Shown: positions 42,656 through 52,986, counted from the first letter of the stretch. The stretch is DNA of 64,000 nucleotides from Deltaproteobacteria bacterium (GCA_020444075.1 JAHLLR010000011.1:1-64000); one strand, 5' to 3'. Program-made: numbers and translations. The notes: generated by a model from the letters alone, not told the origin.

Positions 42656-44416
42656 TTATCCCTGCCTGGTCCGATGCTTTTTCTCTTCTTGCGATGCAGC
42701 TTCGGCCGGGGCAATGGTGTAAAGGGTGACCGGTTCTCTTATGCCTTTGAGGGGTGCTTCCAATCGACGTAAGACCTGTATACGTTTCTTGGTTAGAGCA
42801 AACAAAGCCTTTGAGACCACGATCTCGTCGGGACCGGCATGTACCTGGATGCGCTGTGTGATGTTCACCGCAGAACCGACAATGCCATACTTTCTCCGAT
42901 CCTCTGAACCGATGTTGCCAACGATGACCGAGCCCGCGTTTATGCCGATGCCAATGTGTACTTCGGGCAGACTGGTGGTATCCATTTTTGCATTGAGAAC
43001 GGCTATCTGCTGCTGCATATCAAAGGCACATTGTACGGCGCGGCCGGCTGCATCGGCAAGGGTGCCTTCAAGCGGGTTGAAAAAAAGCAGAACGGCATCG
43101 CCGACGAAATCGATAATGATCCCATGGTGCTTGTTAATCAACGCGATCATGTGGGAAAAATAGGCGTTGAGCCACCTAAGGGTTGCAGCCGGCGAAAGTT
43201 CCTCGCAAATGGTCGTGAAGCCCCGGATGTCGCACAGGATAATCGGCACATCGCGTTTTTCCCCGCCCAAAGCTGCTGATTCCGGATGCTGCAAAAGCTC
43301 CCGGGCAACCTGCGGGTCGATATACCGGCCAAACGTGTTGCGGATGTAATCCCTTTCCTGGAGGCCCGTTACCATCCTGTTGAAGGATAGGGATAGTTGA
43401 GAGAATTCATCCCGGCCGTTGACCGGCACCCGATGCCCATAATCGCCCGCCTCGATTTTCTCGGTGGCCTTCACAAGGGTCTGAAGGGGCCGGGAAACGC
43501 TCAAGCCGAAAAAAAGACTGACCCCGATGCCCAGGCCGATGCCGGCAAGGCCAAAGATGACCATGTTGGATAGGATTTGGTCGACAAAGGTAAGTTCAAT
43601 ATCCAGGGACTTGGCTATTATGAAATTGGGAGAGATGCCACGTCCATCCGGCAATTTGAGAAAGACGAAGCGCTCATTGTTAACCCGCGCGAGTGTCGGA
43701 GCCCAGGTTGCTATCTGCCAGATGGATCGGGGTCGGTTTCCTTCGAGATCGTAAGCGATATCTTCGCGCCTGAAGGGCATACCGGTGGACAGAACCGAAA
43801 TCCCTTCTTCAAAAAGCGCGATCCGTGCGCCGCTTAAATCCAGGATCCGTTCAAGGTCGGTTTCCGTCCAATTCATCCCGACCAAAACCATACCCCCTGC
43901 TTGTTCGGCCGAATGGGAATCGATGCGAATCGGAATCGTCGCAAACTGAATACATTGCCCGTCGACAAACACCAATCCCTGGCTCGACCGACCCTTGAGC
44001 GCAGTTTTGTAAGCCTTGGTGCGGATCAACGACGCTTGTAGACGACGACCGGTAGTGTTGGTGGCAAGAATATTCCCGTTGCGATTGATCACACACAGCA
44101 GATTGAGTCGAGGGTAGTCAGGAAGAATGAGTTTTTCAACGATGTTATCCCTGGCAGCGGACCCTATGGCTGCTTCGGTAAGAAGGTCGTGGACCGCCTC
44201 GCTCCTGCCCGCTGCCGCTGCCAGCTCATACAGGCTTGTGCGGCGCTCCTCAATCAGGTCCGAGACCATCTCCTGGGTGGTGGTCAACTGCTCTTTGATC
44301 CTGACTGTTACGTCTTCTTCGATATCAGCGTGGAGAACGACAAAGACCCCGGTGAGTATAACGATTACGATCAGGGAAATGGAAAATGAAAGTCTGTACT
44401 TGAAGGCAATCTGCAT
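42656..44416 (-). CDS. Class III adenylate/guanylate cyclase with periplasmic sensor
   Basis: 586 residues. An N-terminal membrane helix (about 9-29) precedes a periplasmic Cache-like region of about 240 residues (VINRNGNILATNTTGRR). A second helix lies at about 285-305, then HAMP (SVSRPLQTLVKATEKIEAGD). The cyclase domain (about 385-560) begins FGRYIDPQVARELL. It carries both metal aspartates (CDIRGFT and DFVGDAVLLFF) and the transition-state segment VNITQRIQ with Asn and Arg. GIGINAGSVIVGNIGS is also conserved. It likely makes cAMP in response to a periplasmic signal; cGMP cannot be excluded from sequence alone. It stands alone on the minus strand downstream of the RND operon. Confidence 0.93.
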   Translation of the reverse strand: MQIAFKYRLSFSISLIVIVILTGVFVVLHADIEEDVTVRIKEQLTTTQEMVSDLIEERRTSLYELAAAAGRSEAVHDLLTEAAIGSAARDNIVEKLILPDYPRLNLLCVINRNGNILATNTTGRRLQASLIRTKAYKTALKGRSSQGLVFVDGQCIQFATIPIRIDSHSAEQAGGMVLVGMNWTETDLERILDLSGARIALFEEGISVLSTGMPFRREDIAYDLEGNRPRSIWQIATWAPTLARVNNERFVFLKLPDGRGISPNFIIAKSLDIELTFVDQILSNMVIFGLAGIGLGIGVSLFFGLSVSRPLQTLVKATEKIEAGDYGHRVPVNGRDEFSQLSLSFNRMVTGLQERDYIRNTFGRYIDPQVARELLQHPESAALGGEKRDVPIILCDIRGFTTICEELSPAATLRWLNAYFSHMIALINKHHGIIIDFVGDAVLLFFNPLEGTLADAAGRAVQCAFDMQQQIAVLNAKMDTTSLPEVHIGIGINAGSVIVGNIGSEDRRKYGIVGSAVNITQRIQVHAGPDEIVVSKALFALTKKRIQVLRRLEAPLKGIREPVTLYTIAPAEAASQEEKKHRTRQG

Positions 44417-44470
44417 GTTCTATTTCCTGCTGTGAAGTCCCTGATCATTTTCCCTGCAGCAATACTTGCA

Positions 44471-47400
44471 TCAGTGCCTCGGGAACTTATCAAGCGTTGA
44501 TATATCCTTGATGCCTGCCAGGATCTTGTAGAGTATGGGCATCACCATGATGACTAAAGGAATCTGCACCAGCAGTCCGGAGATGATTGCCACCGCCAGG
44601 GGCTGTTGCATCTGCGACCCTTGTCCCATGGCGAATGCCAACGGCGTCAAGGCAAAAATTGCTGCCAGTGTCGTCATTACAATCGGGCGCAAGCGATTCA
44701 CCCCGGCCTGGACGAGCGCAGCGCCCTTGTCGAGCCCATTGTGCACCAATTCGTGGTACTCGGAGAAATAGAAAATCGACACCTCAGTAACGATACCCAC
44801 AATCATCGTCATTCCCATCATGGCGGTGATGTTCAGCTCGATGCCGGTGACCCACAAGCCGATAAATACCATTCCTATGGATAGCAATGGCATGGCGAGA
44901 ATAGCAATGGCAGCCGCGAACGCCTCAAACAGGAACAATAAAAGCAGAAAAACTAAACCCAAGGCTGCGGCAAATACCGCTATAAGCCCCCTAAAGGCAA
45001 TCTGCTGCTGCTTATATAGACCACCCAATTCATAATAAATCGTTTTGGGCAGCAGGCCTGGCTTGGCAAGCGCCTGCTTCACATCACGAATGGTGGACCC
45101 CATGTCACGCCCACTGATTCGACCGGTAACAGCGATCATTCGCTTGAGGTTTTCCCTTGAAATCTGCGGCTGACCGACGATCTTCTCAATGCTTGCGATC
45201 CGTTTAAGCGGAAATAAATGTCCATCAGGTGCTCGCAATTGCATTTTTTCAAGATCGGCGGTGCTGTTGCGCACTTCGTTTGGGGTCCAGACCCGCACGC
45301 CAATCAGCTTGACCCCCTCCTGCACCTGGGTGGTAATGACACCGCTCATCCAGGCTTGCAGTTGCTGGGTGACATTGGCTGGATCCACGCCCTCAAGGGC
45401 CGCTTTTTCGCGGTCCACCCTTATAGAGAGAGCGTCACCGGCAAGCACGATGCCGTCTTTCACATCAACCACCCCTGCGATGCCCTTAATGGCGTTGGCT
45501 ACCTGCGGGGCAAGCTGCATCAGTTCATTGAAGTCATCGCCGTACAGTTTTATTTCGATCGGCTGAGGCACGGCCGTGAGGTCACCGATGAGATCCTCCA
45601 TGAGTAGGATCAGGTCGGTCTCAAGTCCGGGAACATTCTGCTCAATTTGGGTGCGGATCTCATCCATCACCTGATCGATGGGTGGCCGGGGCATGGGTTT
45701 GAGCCGGACAAAAAAATCACCTTCATTGGACTCGTGCAGGCTGCCGCCCATCCCGCCGCCTGAGCGTTTCGAATAGGTCTCAACCGCCGGGTTAGCCTTG
45801 AGAATGCCTTCAATCTGCCCCACCAGACGGTCGGTCTCAGTCAGCGACGTACCAGGCGGCGACAAAAAATCGAGTACAAAACCACCTTCGTCCATGTGGG
45901 GCATAAACCCAGAACCTACCTGTTTATAGGCCATGTAAGATATCCCAAGAAAGGGTACAATTACTGCCAAAATCAACACCGGACGACGGATAAGCCGCGT
46001 CATCAGCCCATGGTAGCCCTCTTGAATGCGGCGGAATATCGGACCGTTATCCTCTCTTTCAGCGTCTCTTTCGGTGAGTAAATGCTCGGCTATCAGCGGT
46101 ATCGCCAGCCAGGCCAGCAAAAATGACACTACCAGGGAGCTAGCCATGGTCAGCGACAGCGCCTTGAAAAAGGCGCCGGTCACACCGGTGAGGAAGGCCA
46201 AAGGGATGAAAATGATTATGGTGGCCATGGACGAACCGACCAACGGCCGGGTGAATTCGATGGCGGCCTCCCGGATGGACAAGACGATTACACGGTTGCT
46301 TGCCTTGTGTTCACGAAGGCGGCGCACAATATGTTCAATCATGACAATGGCATCGTCCACAATCAGCGCCACTGCCGCCGCCATGCCGCCGAGGGTCATA
46401 ATGTTGAAGCTGTCACCTAACACATCCAGCAACAGGACGGTGGTGGCGAGGGCCGCTGGAACAGCCATCATTGCCACCATGGTAATCTTCAGGCTGCGCA
46501 GAAATATGAACAGTACCAGCGCCGCCAAGAGTACACCGATCAGGATGGCATCGCGGACACTGGCGGCGGATTCGGTTACCAGCTGGCTCTGATCATACCA
46601 GTTGACGATGTTCATATCTTTCGGCAGCTTGTCGTGGTAGTCGGCCAGACGGGCCTGTATGTCTTTGACAATTTTCACGGTATTGGCATTGGGCTGCTGA
46701 TAGGCCATGACGAGCACCGCCTGCTTGCCGTCCGCCGACACCTTCAACCACTCGGGGGTCTCGGAAGCATAAATCCGCGCAATATCGTCCAAACGCACTA
46801 GGCCATTTTCACCACTGCGTAAAATCGTGTTGCGAATGTCCTCCAGGCTATGGATACGCGTGTCCGACATCGTCAGATAGAGCTTATAGTGATCCTCGAT
46901 GCGGCCCACTGCCTGCAACACATTGGCTGCGTTGAGCGCACTGGTTACATCCGTGAAGGCCAGGCCGTAAGCATCCAATTTCACTGGATCCACTTCAACC
47001 CGGTATTCCAACGTTTTTCCGCCCATGATGCTTACACGAGCGATACCATTGATCGCCGACAGCAGCGGTATCAGCTGCTGGTTGCCGACATCTTGCAGTT
47101 CCACCTGTGACAAGGTATTGGATGTCAGGCTATAGGCGGCCATCGGAAAAACGGTCGGGTCCATGCGGCGCACCGTGAAGGTGGTACCGGCAGGCAAGTC
47201 GGGCAGGATCTGATTAATTGCCGAGCCGACCTGCAGCAGGGCCGCCTCCATGTCACTACCCCAGGAAAAATTAACCGAAATTTCAGCACTGCCTCGGGTA
47301 CTGGTGGATCGAATCGAGGTCGCGCCCGGTACCGGCCGGACCGCCTGCTCAATCATTCGCGTTACGGCAATGACCATCTGTTCAGCCGGCCGGTCACCGG

Positions 47401-47551
47401 CATCCACATTAATGGCGATGCGCGGAAAATTGACCCGCGGAAACAACGCCACCGGCAGGCGAAACGCGGTCATCACCCCGGCCACCGCAAAGAGCAGAAA
47501 CAACGAAAGGATGGAGCGGCGATGGCCGGCCGCCCAGTGCGCGATATCCAT
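44471..47551 (-). CDS. RND efflux pump, inner-membrane transporter
   Basis: 1026 residues, full length for the AcrB/MdtB class. The hallmarks are an N-terminal helix, two large periplasmic loops, and twelve membrane segments. TM4 carries the proton-relay pair in VALIVDDAIVMIEHIV. FPRVNFPRIAINVDAGDRPA near the N-terminus is typical of this subgroup, which includes lipid- and drug-type pumps. It is driven by the proton motive force and works with the adaptor and outer membrane genes directly upstream. Substrates are not predictable. It is the last gene of the three-gene operon. Confidence 0.95.
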   Translation of the reverse strand: MDIAHWAAGHRRSILSLFLLFAVAGVMTAFRLPVALFPRVNFPRIAINVDAGDRPAEQMVIAVTRMIEQAVRPVPGATSIRSTSTRGSAEISVNFSWGSDMEAALLQVGSAINQILPDLPAGTTFTVRRMDPTVFPMAAYSLTSNTLSQVELQDVGNQQLIPLLSAINGIARVSIMGGKTLEYRVEVDPVKLDAYGLAFTDVTSALNAANVLQAVGRIEDHYKLYLTMSDTRIHSLEDIRNTILRSGENGLVRLDDIARIYASETPEWLKVSADGKQAVLVMAYQQPNANTVKIVKDIQARLADYHDKLPKDMNIVNWYDQSQLVTESAASVRDAILIGVLLAALVLFIFLRSLKITMVAMMAVPAALATTVLLLDVLGDSFNIMTLGGMAAAVALIVDDAIVMIEHIVRRLREHKASNRVIVLSIREAAIEFTRPLVGSSMATIIIFIPLAFLTGVTGAFFKALSLTMASSLVVSFLLAWLAIPLIAEHLLTERDAEREDNGPIFRRIQEGYHGLMTRLIRRPVLILAVIVPFLGISYMAYKQVGSGFMPHMDEGGFVLDFLSPPGTSLTETDRLVGQIEGILKANPAVETYSKRSGGGMGGSLHESNEGDFFVRLKPMPRPPIDQVMDEIRTQIEQNVPGLETDLILLMEDLIGDLTAVPQPIEIKLYGDDFNELMQLAPQVANAIKGIAGVVDVKDGIVLAGDALSIRVDREKAALEGVDPANVTQQLQAWMSGVITTQVQEGVKLIGVRVWTPNEVRNSTADLEKMQLRAPDGHLFPLKRIASIEKIVGQPQISRENLKRMIAVTGRISGRDMGSTIRDVKQALAKPGLLPKTIYYELGGLYKQQQIAFRGLIAVFAAALGLVFLLLLFLFEAFAAAIAILAMPLLSIGMVFIGLWVTGIELNITAMMGMTMIVGIVTEVSIFYFSEYHELVHNGLDKGAALVQAGVNRLRPIVMTTLAAIFALTPLAFAMGQGSQMQQPLAVAIISGLLVQIPLVIMVMPILYKILAGIKDISTLDKFPRH

Positions 47552-48586
47552 TTACTTGCCCTCCCGTACCAGCATACCATCTTTGAGCTCGTAGTTGCCG
47601 GCACTGACGACGGCCTCGTCCAACTGTAGACCACTTGTGATTTCTGTCCACTGATCGCTCTCCAATCCGGTTGTGACTGCAACACGCTGCGCCGTGCCTC
47701 CGACAACACGAAACACGTAACTGCCCTGTTGATCCTGCAACACCGAATTGCGCGGGACCACCATTCCGGTATGCGTCTTGAGGCGGATCTCGGCAATCAA
47801 ACGGCTGCCAAGCACCAGATGATCTGTCCGGTTTTCAGGAATAGGAACCAGGGCATCCACCAGGTGGGTTGCAGGATTGACCATGGCATGAATCTCCCGC
47901 AAATGGCTTTCTGCCTGGTAGCCCTGCACAAACACCGACTTGACAAGTACCGGGGTTCCGGGCTTGAGGAAGCGGATATCTTCCGGTTCGACGCCGAGCA
48001 GGGCAATTAATCGATTGCCGGTGGCAATCGACAAGGCCGCTGTATCGGCCTGAACCCGGTCGCCCTGGTTCACAGCAAGCTGGGTGATGATGCCATCGGT
48101 AGGTGCAGAAACCGTTTCAGCAGTTTTATTTTGTTTTTGAGCCTCCAGAGCCTGCAGGCTGGCCCGGGCATCCTGCAGGGCTTTACGTGCAACATCCACC
48201 TGGGAATTGACGGCCAACTGTTCCTGGAGCAGTCGTTGGAGGCGGTTCAGTTCACGTTGGGAGTAGTCCACTGCACTTCGCGCTTGCAGGTATTGCATAT
48301 GCGCGGCAGGCGAGGTGGCCAGTTCGAACAAGGTGTCGCCGCGTTTTACCCGCTGGCCGAGACGCACAGTCAAACGGGTGATCAGCCCGCTATGCGGCAA
48401 CGAAACCGTCAGCACGGCATCTGGATCGGCCCAGACTTGGCCATACACGGTCAGGGTTTCACTTACAGACTGTTGAGCGACATTGGTATATTGAATCAGG
48501 GCCGAAGGTTCCTGCGCCTGCACCGGTGAACCGATCATAGCCAGCATCAGCATGATCACGGTCGTGATGACTGCTTGTTGCATCAT
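47552..48586 (-). CDS. RND efflux periplasmic adaptor (membrane fusion protein)
   Basis: 344 residues with a signal peptide (about 1-24, ending SPVQAQ). The lipoyl half-domains flank a coiled-coil hairpin: TVSLPHSGLITRLTVRLGQR near residue 60, then a helical hairpin with QARSAVDYSQRELNRLQRLL, then SAPTDGIITQLAVNQGDRV near 160. Beta-barrel and membrane-proximal domains follow (VPRNSVLQDQQGSYVFRVVG). This HlyD/CusB-type order bridges the inner membrane pump and the outer membrane channel. It is separated by 0 bp from the pump gene and 2 bp from the channel gene. Confidence 0.93.
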   Translation of the reverse strand: MMQQAVITTVIMLMLAMIGSPVQAQEPSALIQYTNVAQQSVSETLTVYGQVWADPDAVLTVSLPHSGLITRLTVRLGQRVKRGDTLFELATSPAAHMQYLQARSAVDYSQRELNRLQRLLQEQLAVNSQVDVARKALQDARASLQALEAQKQNKTAETVSAPTDGIITQLAVNQGDRVQADTAALSIATGNRLIALLGVEPEDIRFLKPGTPVLVKSVFVQGYQAESHLREIHAMVNPATHLVDALVPIPENRTDHLVLGSRLIAEIRLKTHTGMVVPRNSVLQDQQGSYVFRVVGGTAQRVAVTTGLESDQWTEITSGLQLDEAVVSAGNYELKDGMLVREGK

Positions 48587-48588
48587 TT

Positions 48589-49953
48589 TTAATCCCCCCC
48601 GGTAGCATCAACGTACTCTGGTTGGTTATCTCCAGGCATCGCCAACACGGTTTGCAGGGCGATGAGGTTTTCCCTCTGGATCTGATCCAGACTGATTTTC
48701 TCCTGACGTTTTTTAATCCAGGTGGTTTCCATATTTAAAAAAGTCAGGGCATCGATATCCCCTCGTCGAAAGGGCCCTCGCCCGCGGTCGACCAGCTTTT
48801 CCAGGGCGGGCAGGTATTCATCGAGCTGTTGTTGCTGTGCCGCGACGATTCCCTGCAAACGGATCAACTTGTCAACATCCACGGCAGCCTGATCGAGACG
48901 CGCCTGGTATTCCTCGCGCAGTTGTTCGCGTGTCGCCCGCTCAATGGCGATCGCCCCTCTGTTGCCCGAAAAGAGAGGCAGATTCAGCCCGATATTAAAT
49001 CCATTGGTATAGAGGCTCCCCGTATCGCGAGCACGACTGATACCGATGCTGATCGAGGGAAACTGCGACAAAATCGCGGCGCGCACCTTGGCTTCCTGGC
49101 TACGATAGCCGGCTTGCAACGCCAGCAGATCGGGGCGGCGTTGCGGCAATCCGTTAATTTCCCGACGCAGCGCTTGAGGTTCCGGCAGCGCTGGGATGGG
49201 CGGCAGGTTGATTTGCAAAGGCGATTCCGGAGCCAGGCCGAGCAACCCGTTTAACGCGTGGCTGGTATCGTTATCGGTTTGTTCCAGCTGGTTGATCTGG
49301 CTAAGGATATCAAGGAGCGCCGTCAGATCGGTACCGGTGACATCCAGGGTGAGGTCTCCTTTGGCCAGGGCGTTAATAGACAACCGGTAGCGCTGAAGAT
49401 AAAGATCGTGCATCTCACGCAACAAATCGATCTGCTGGCGTTGGCTGGACAGCCGCACGGCCAGAGACCGGGCCTGCTGGCTGACTTGCCACTCCTGCCA
49501 CAACAGTTCCAGATTGGTCTGTTGCAAGGCGTGTTGTCCGCTGTCGATTCGCGCCCCGCGGTTGATCAAGGGGATGATATCGTAACCCAAACCAACGCCA
49601 AATGCATTGACCACACCCGGCACACTTCCTGTGGGAAAGTCAAGATTGGCGGACAATTGGGGATCGGGCAGCAGGCCGGCCGCATACAACTGTACCTGAG
49701 CCACGCCCAGCCGTTTGCGCTGCGCCTTGAGGTCTGGATTGTTAAGCACGGCAAGGTTGGCCACGTCGACAAGACTCAGGCCATCCGTCGGGTTGACCAT
49801 GGGTGATGTGAGCTGATCGACAGTGGGAGCCAGATCGACGCTGTGGGCCAGGGGTTTGGCCTGATAGCTCGCACAACCGGCAAATAAAAAGATGATTAAA
49901 ACGACGGGCAGCCACAGGTGCATAAAGGTCTGGGCAAATACGGATTGTTTCAT
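48589..49953 (-). CDS. TolC-family outer membrane efflux lipoprotein
   Basis: About 454 residues from the ATG at 49953 (MKQSVFAQTF, with GAGAGG upstream); the frame opens 26 codons earlier. The signal ends in FLFAGCASYQ, a good lipobox, so the protein is probably acylated. Two OEP repeats are visible, each with long helices: VDVANLAVLNNPDLKAQRKR opens the first, and GLPQRRPDLLALQAGYRSQE opens the second. NGFNIGLNLPLFSGNRGAI is the usual strand region. It forms the outer membrane exit duct for the adjacent pump. Confidence 0.92.
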   Translation of the reverse strand: MKQSVFAQTFMHLWLPVVLIIFLFAGCASYQAKPLAHSVDLAPTVDQLTSPMVNPTDGLSLVDVANLAVLNNPDLKAQRKRLGVAQVQLYAAGLLPDPQLSANLDFPTGSVPGVVNAFGVGLGYDIIPLINRGARIDSGQHALQQTNLELLWQEWQVSQQARSLAVRLSSQRQQIDLLREMHDLYLQRYRLSINALAKGDLTLDVTGTDLTALLDILSQINQLEQTDNDTSHALNGLLGLAPESPLQINLPPIPALPEPQALRREINGLPQRRPDLLALQAGYRSQEAKVRAAILSQFPSISIGISRARDTGSLYTNGFNIGLNLPLFSGNRGAIAIERATREQLREEYQARLDQAAVDVDKLIRLQGIVAAQQQQLDEYLPALEKLVDRGRGPFRRGDIDALTFLNMETTWIKKRQEKISLDQIQRENLIALQTVLAMPGDNQPEYVDATGGD

Positions 49954-49997
49954 GATTGCCTCTCGCTCATAATCATTTCTTGATAAAAAATATAAAA

Positions 49998-50555
49998 TTA
50001 CCACGCAAAGTTGATGTTTAAACCGTAGCAACCTGCGTCCGCAACTGGAGTTACTGTGACCCCGCTATATGGTGTCGTAAAAAATATGGTGCTCAAAATC
50101 CCAACTGCGGCGCCTCCCAAAACGTCTGTTAAATCGTGTTTGTCCGACTCACCTTCGATTCTACTCCATCCCACGTAGGAAGCGCAGATATATGCCGGCA
50201 GGCCATATTTCCAGCCATACCTTTTCTGAATAAACGTAGCTCCCTGAAATGCCGCCGAAGTATGACCTGAGGGAAAAGAGTAGTCACCGTGCCCTTCTGG
50301 ACGAGGTTTGTTTATGGTGTACTTCAAACCATGGGTAACAGCGAGGTTAGTGAAAAATGAGTAGTAAAATTGCGTTCGTCCCTCATCGTCATCCAAATAA
50401 AATGTGGACAAGTAGGCAGTGGCGGGAATAGCAATCTGTAAAATATCTCCCGTTAACTCAAAATTGCTTTCTTCGGCACTGGCAATTGGTATTTTGAAAC
50501 CTATCATTATCAACATAAAAATGAGAACTATCTTTCGTGGTGCAGTCAGGACCAT
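49998..50555 (-). CDS. PAP2-family membrane phosphatase
   Basis: 185 residues with a signal peptide or first helix (about 8-27). The acid phosphatase motif is complete: KYTINKPRPEG (KxxxxxxRP type), FPSGHTSAAF, and SRIEGESDKHDLTD (SRxxxxxHxxxD). Such enzymes dephosphorylate lipid phosphates such as undecaprenyl diphosphate or phosphatidylglycerophosphate on the periplasmic side. It lies between the ABC exporter group and the efflux operon, all on the minus strand. Confidence 0.88.
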   Translation of the reverse strand: MVLTAPRKIVLIFMLIMIGFKIPIASAEESNFELTGDILQIAIPATAYLSTFYLDDDEGRTQFYYSFFTNLAVTHGLKYTINKPRPEGHGDYSFPSGHTSAAFQGATFIQKRYGWKYGLPAYICASYVGWSRIEGESDKHDLTDVLGGAAVGILSTIFFTTPYSGVTVTPVADAGCYGLNINFAW

Positions 50556-50622
50556 TTAATTTTACCTGTCACCGGATCTTTCCAGTTTGTCGGTTGTACA
50601 AATCGTTCTGTACAGCGTTGAG

Positions 50623-51177
50623 TCATCCGCTTTCGTGCCATCTTCTGCCTTGCTGCCTTGTCTTGTGGAGGACCATAAGTCCAATGATCAGAAGAGGTAA
50701 ACCGGCAGCCACCGGTATGATCCTTCCGGCCTGAAGGACTGGTTTCTGTCGAACATGGAACTGGATAGTTGGACTGGTAAAAACACTATCGCCGCCGCGG
50801 TCGGTCGCGCTGACTACCACTCGGTAGTCTCCGCCCTTGATCAGCCGCATGGGCCAGTCAGTCCGAAGCGATTGTCCCGGTTCCAGAGCCGCCCCGGTGA
50901 TGGCCTTGTGGGCACTCCAGTCTTCAAGGTCCACCGGCTGCTCATTGCCCGGATCGATTTCCACCAGGCTGATCCATGCCACCAGTCCCTCTATGGGAGC
51001 CGTCCCGGTGTTGGTGATGGCGCTCCAGAACCGCATGTGGTCGCCCATGACAGGGGTGGCCGGGTTGCTGTCATCCGGGCCAAGTTCAAGGGATAGGGGA
51101 GCAACGGCGGCTGATGAAACAGTTGCCAGGAAGATTATTATGATCGTTGCCAGCAACAGAAATTTTGCTTTTTTCAT
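50623..51177 (-). CDS. Exported Ig-fold protein with C-terminal membrane anchor
   Basis: 184 residues: signal peptide (about 1-24), a beta-sandwich domain with CARDB/NEW3-like character (MRFWSAITNTGTAPIEGLVA ... LEPGQSLRTDWPMRLIKGGD ... YRVVVSATDRGG), and a membrane helix near residues 153-171 followed by a basic tail. It should sit in the inner membrane with the domain outside. It lies 12 bp downstream of the ABC permease gene and is probably an accessory part of that system. No specific function is known to me. Confidence 0.75.
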   Translation of the reverse strand: MKKAKFLLLATIIIIFLATVSSAAVAPLSLELGPDDSNPATPVMGDHMRFWSAITNTGTAPIEGLVAWISLVEIDPGNEQPVDLEDWSAHKAITGAALEPGQSLRTDWPMRLIKGGDYRVVVSATDRGGDSVFTSPTIQFHVRQKPVLQAGRIIPVAAGLPLLIIGLMVLHKTRQQGRRWHESG

Positions 51178-51189
51178 AGCATTTCCCCT

Positions 51190-51945
51190 TTATTGAAAAT
51201 TGGGATGGGCAGCGTTGCGTCGGGCCACCATCAGACAAAAGATCAACCATACGGCTACCAATAAAAGCCTTGCCATTTGGGCCGAAAACGGTTCGCTGTC
51301 GATGATGACGCTGTCGAAGGTGTTGAGGGCTCCGGCAAAGGGGTTGACCGCGTCCATGGCTCGCCCGATGGCGGTACCGCGAAGACCCGGGCCGATCAAT
51401 AAAGGCGTGGCAGCCAGCATCAGCAGGGTGATGATGCTCAATGAGGAAGCCAAGACACTGCCCGTTCGGGCCGACAGGGCCATTGCCAACAGGCCAAATC
51501 CGAGTACCACCGGCGTTCCGAAGAGGGCCAGATAGACCAGGGCCGCGCCAAGATTTTGACCGCTTGCACCGACCGCCCACAGGTAAGGAGTTGCCGTCAC
51601 AAACATGATGCACCATACGATCAGCATTCCCAAACCCTTTCCGGTAAGCAGCGCGGTTGAGTCAATGGGCGTGCATAGCAAGGGAACCAGTGTGCCGCGT
51701 TCCTTTTCCCCGGCGTAGGTGTCGCTGCCCAAAATTGAAGCCAGCAGGGCTCCGGCGGAAAGGACGGTTCCGGCCATCATGTAAACTACCTGGGCGTTGT
51801 CGAGGAGACTGAGTTCGGTATTGCTCACCAGGAGCAGACTGAAGGCGGACAGCAGGCCACTGTATATCAGCAACCCCATCAGGCCCCGTTGGCTGCGCAA
51901 TATCTCGGTGCTCTCTTTAGTTGCGATTATCCAAGACGATTTCAT
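51190..51945 (-). CDS. ABC-2 type permease
   Basis: 251 residues with six hydrophobic segments. The N-terminus has ATKESTEILRSQRGLMGLLI, typical of ABC-2 permeases (including the NosY-like group). SDTYAGEKERGTLVPLLCTP is a conserved family segment (ExExGTLxxLL). It overlaps the ATPase stop by TAATG, showing coupled translation. The pair probably exports or assembles an envelope component; the substrate is unknown. Confidence 0.9.
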   Translation of the reverse strand: MKSSWIIATKESTEILRSQRGLMGLLIYSGLLSAFSLLLVSNTELSLLDNAQVVYMMAGTVLSAGALLASILGSDTYAGEKERGTLVPLLCTPIDSTALLTGKGLGMLIVWCIMFVTATPYLWAVGASGQNLGAALVYLALFGTPVVLGFGLLAMALSARTGSVLASSLSIITLLMLAATPLLIGPGLRGTAIGRAMDAVNPFAGALNTFDSVIIDSEPFSAQMARLLLVAVWLIFCLMVARRNAAHPNFQ

Positions 51946-52877
51946 TACGCCGCCTCCTGTAGATGGGGATGATTCGACGCGGTGATATTGAGGTAGAGGT
52001 CCTCAAGGCTTGAGCTTTCGGAACGAATCTCAAGGATGTGCCACCCGCGTCGCCATAACTCTTCCCAAAAGAAGGAAGGTCCGTTAGGGTTTCCTGGCTG
52101 GAGTTGAACGCGCCACCAGCCATCCTGGTTGTCTCGCAGGGAGAGCCCCATCGGAAGATCGGCCGTATACGGGGCGCCTTCTACGCGCAGGCGGTAATAC
52201 TGCCCGGCTCCTTGTTCCGTCAGTAATTCGCCAAGGCGACCCTCGATCCGGGTGCGGCCTCGGTCCATGATCCCGATTCGGTCGCACATGCGGTCTACAT
52301 CGTCGAGCAGATGGGTACACAACAGGACCCCGGTATTTCCCTCGGCAGCAAATTCGAGCAGCAGATCATGCATTTCCCGCCGTCCCTTAGGGTCAAGCCC
52401 ATTCGTCGGTTCGTCCAGAATCAAGAGTTTGGGGTGCGTTACCAATGCCCTGGCGACCGCAAGGCGCTGTTTCATTCCCCTGGAATAGGTCCCAATGGTG
52501 CAACGGCATTCGTCGCCGAGACCGACCTTCCCCAACAAAATCCGCAGGTCCTTTTCGGTTTGCGCCTGTCTATACAGGCTGCCGTACCATCTCAGGTAAG
52601 CGGGGGCGGTCATCCACTCGTAAAACCCGGCGTGTTCAGGCATCACCCCAACGGCACCACGGATCTGTGCGGCATGACTCTTGGGGTCATGGCCCAACAC
52701 GCTGATTTGGCCGCTTTCTCGCGCACGAAGTCCCAACAGGGCGAAGATGGTGGTGGATTTTCCAGCACCGTTGGGACCCAGAAGACCATAGATATCACCT
52801 GGCTCCAGATGCAGGTCGATACCCTTGAGGATTTCCTTTCTCTCGATTCCTAAATGCAGGTTTTCAATGCTGATCAT
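51945..52877 (-). CDS. ABC transporter ATP-binding protein
   Basis: About 310 residues from the ATG at 52877 (MISIENLHLGIERKE). Walker A is GPNGAGKST (about 34-42), the signature is YSRGMKQRLAVARAL, Walker B is LLILDEPTNGLDP, and the H loop is in LLCTHLLDDVDRM. The C-terminal 90 residues form the regulatory tail found in ABC-2 exporters. It is the first gene of the ATPase-permease-Ig protein group; a broken PepSY gene lies upstream. Confidence 0.94.
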   Translation of the reverse strand: MISIENLHLGIERKEILKGIDLHLEPGDIYGLLGPNGAGKSTTIFALLGLRARESGQISVLGHDPKSHAAQIRGAVGVMPEHAGFYEWMTAPAYLRWYGSLYRQAQTEKDLRILLGKVGLGDECRCTIGTYSRGMKQRLAVARALVTHPKLLILDEPTNGLDPKGRREMHDLLLEFAAEGNTGVLLCTHLLDDVDRMCDRIGIMDRGRTRIEGRLGELLTEQGAGQYYRLRVEGAPYTADLPMGLSLRDNQDGWWRVQLQPGNPNGPSFFWEELWRRGWHILEIRSESSSLEDLYLNITASNHPHLQEAA

Positions 52878-52986
52878 AATGTAAGCCTCATACAATAAAG
52901 TAAGAATGGTTCATAAATAATGGATTACAGCGTAAGGAATGTGGGTCAACGCATCCCGATTTCTATGGGCATGCGGCGCTTGCAAT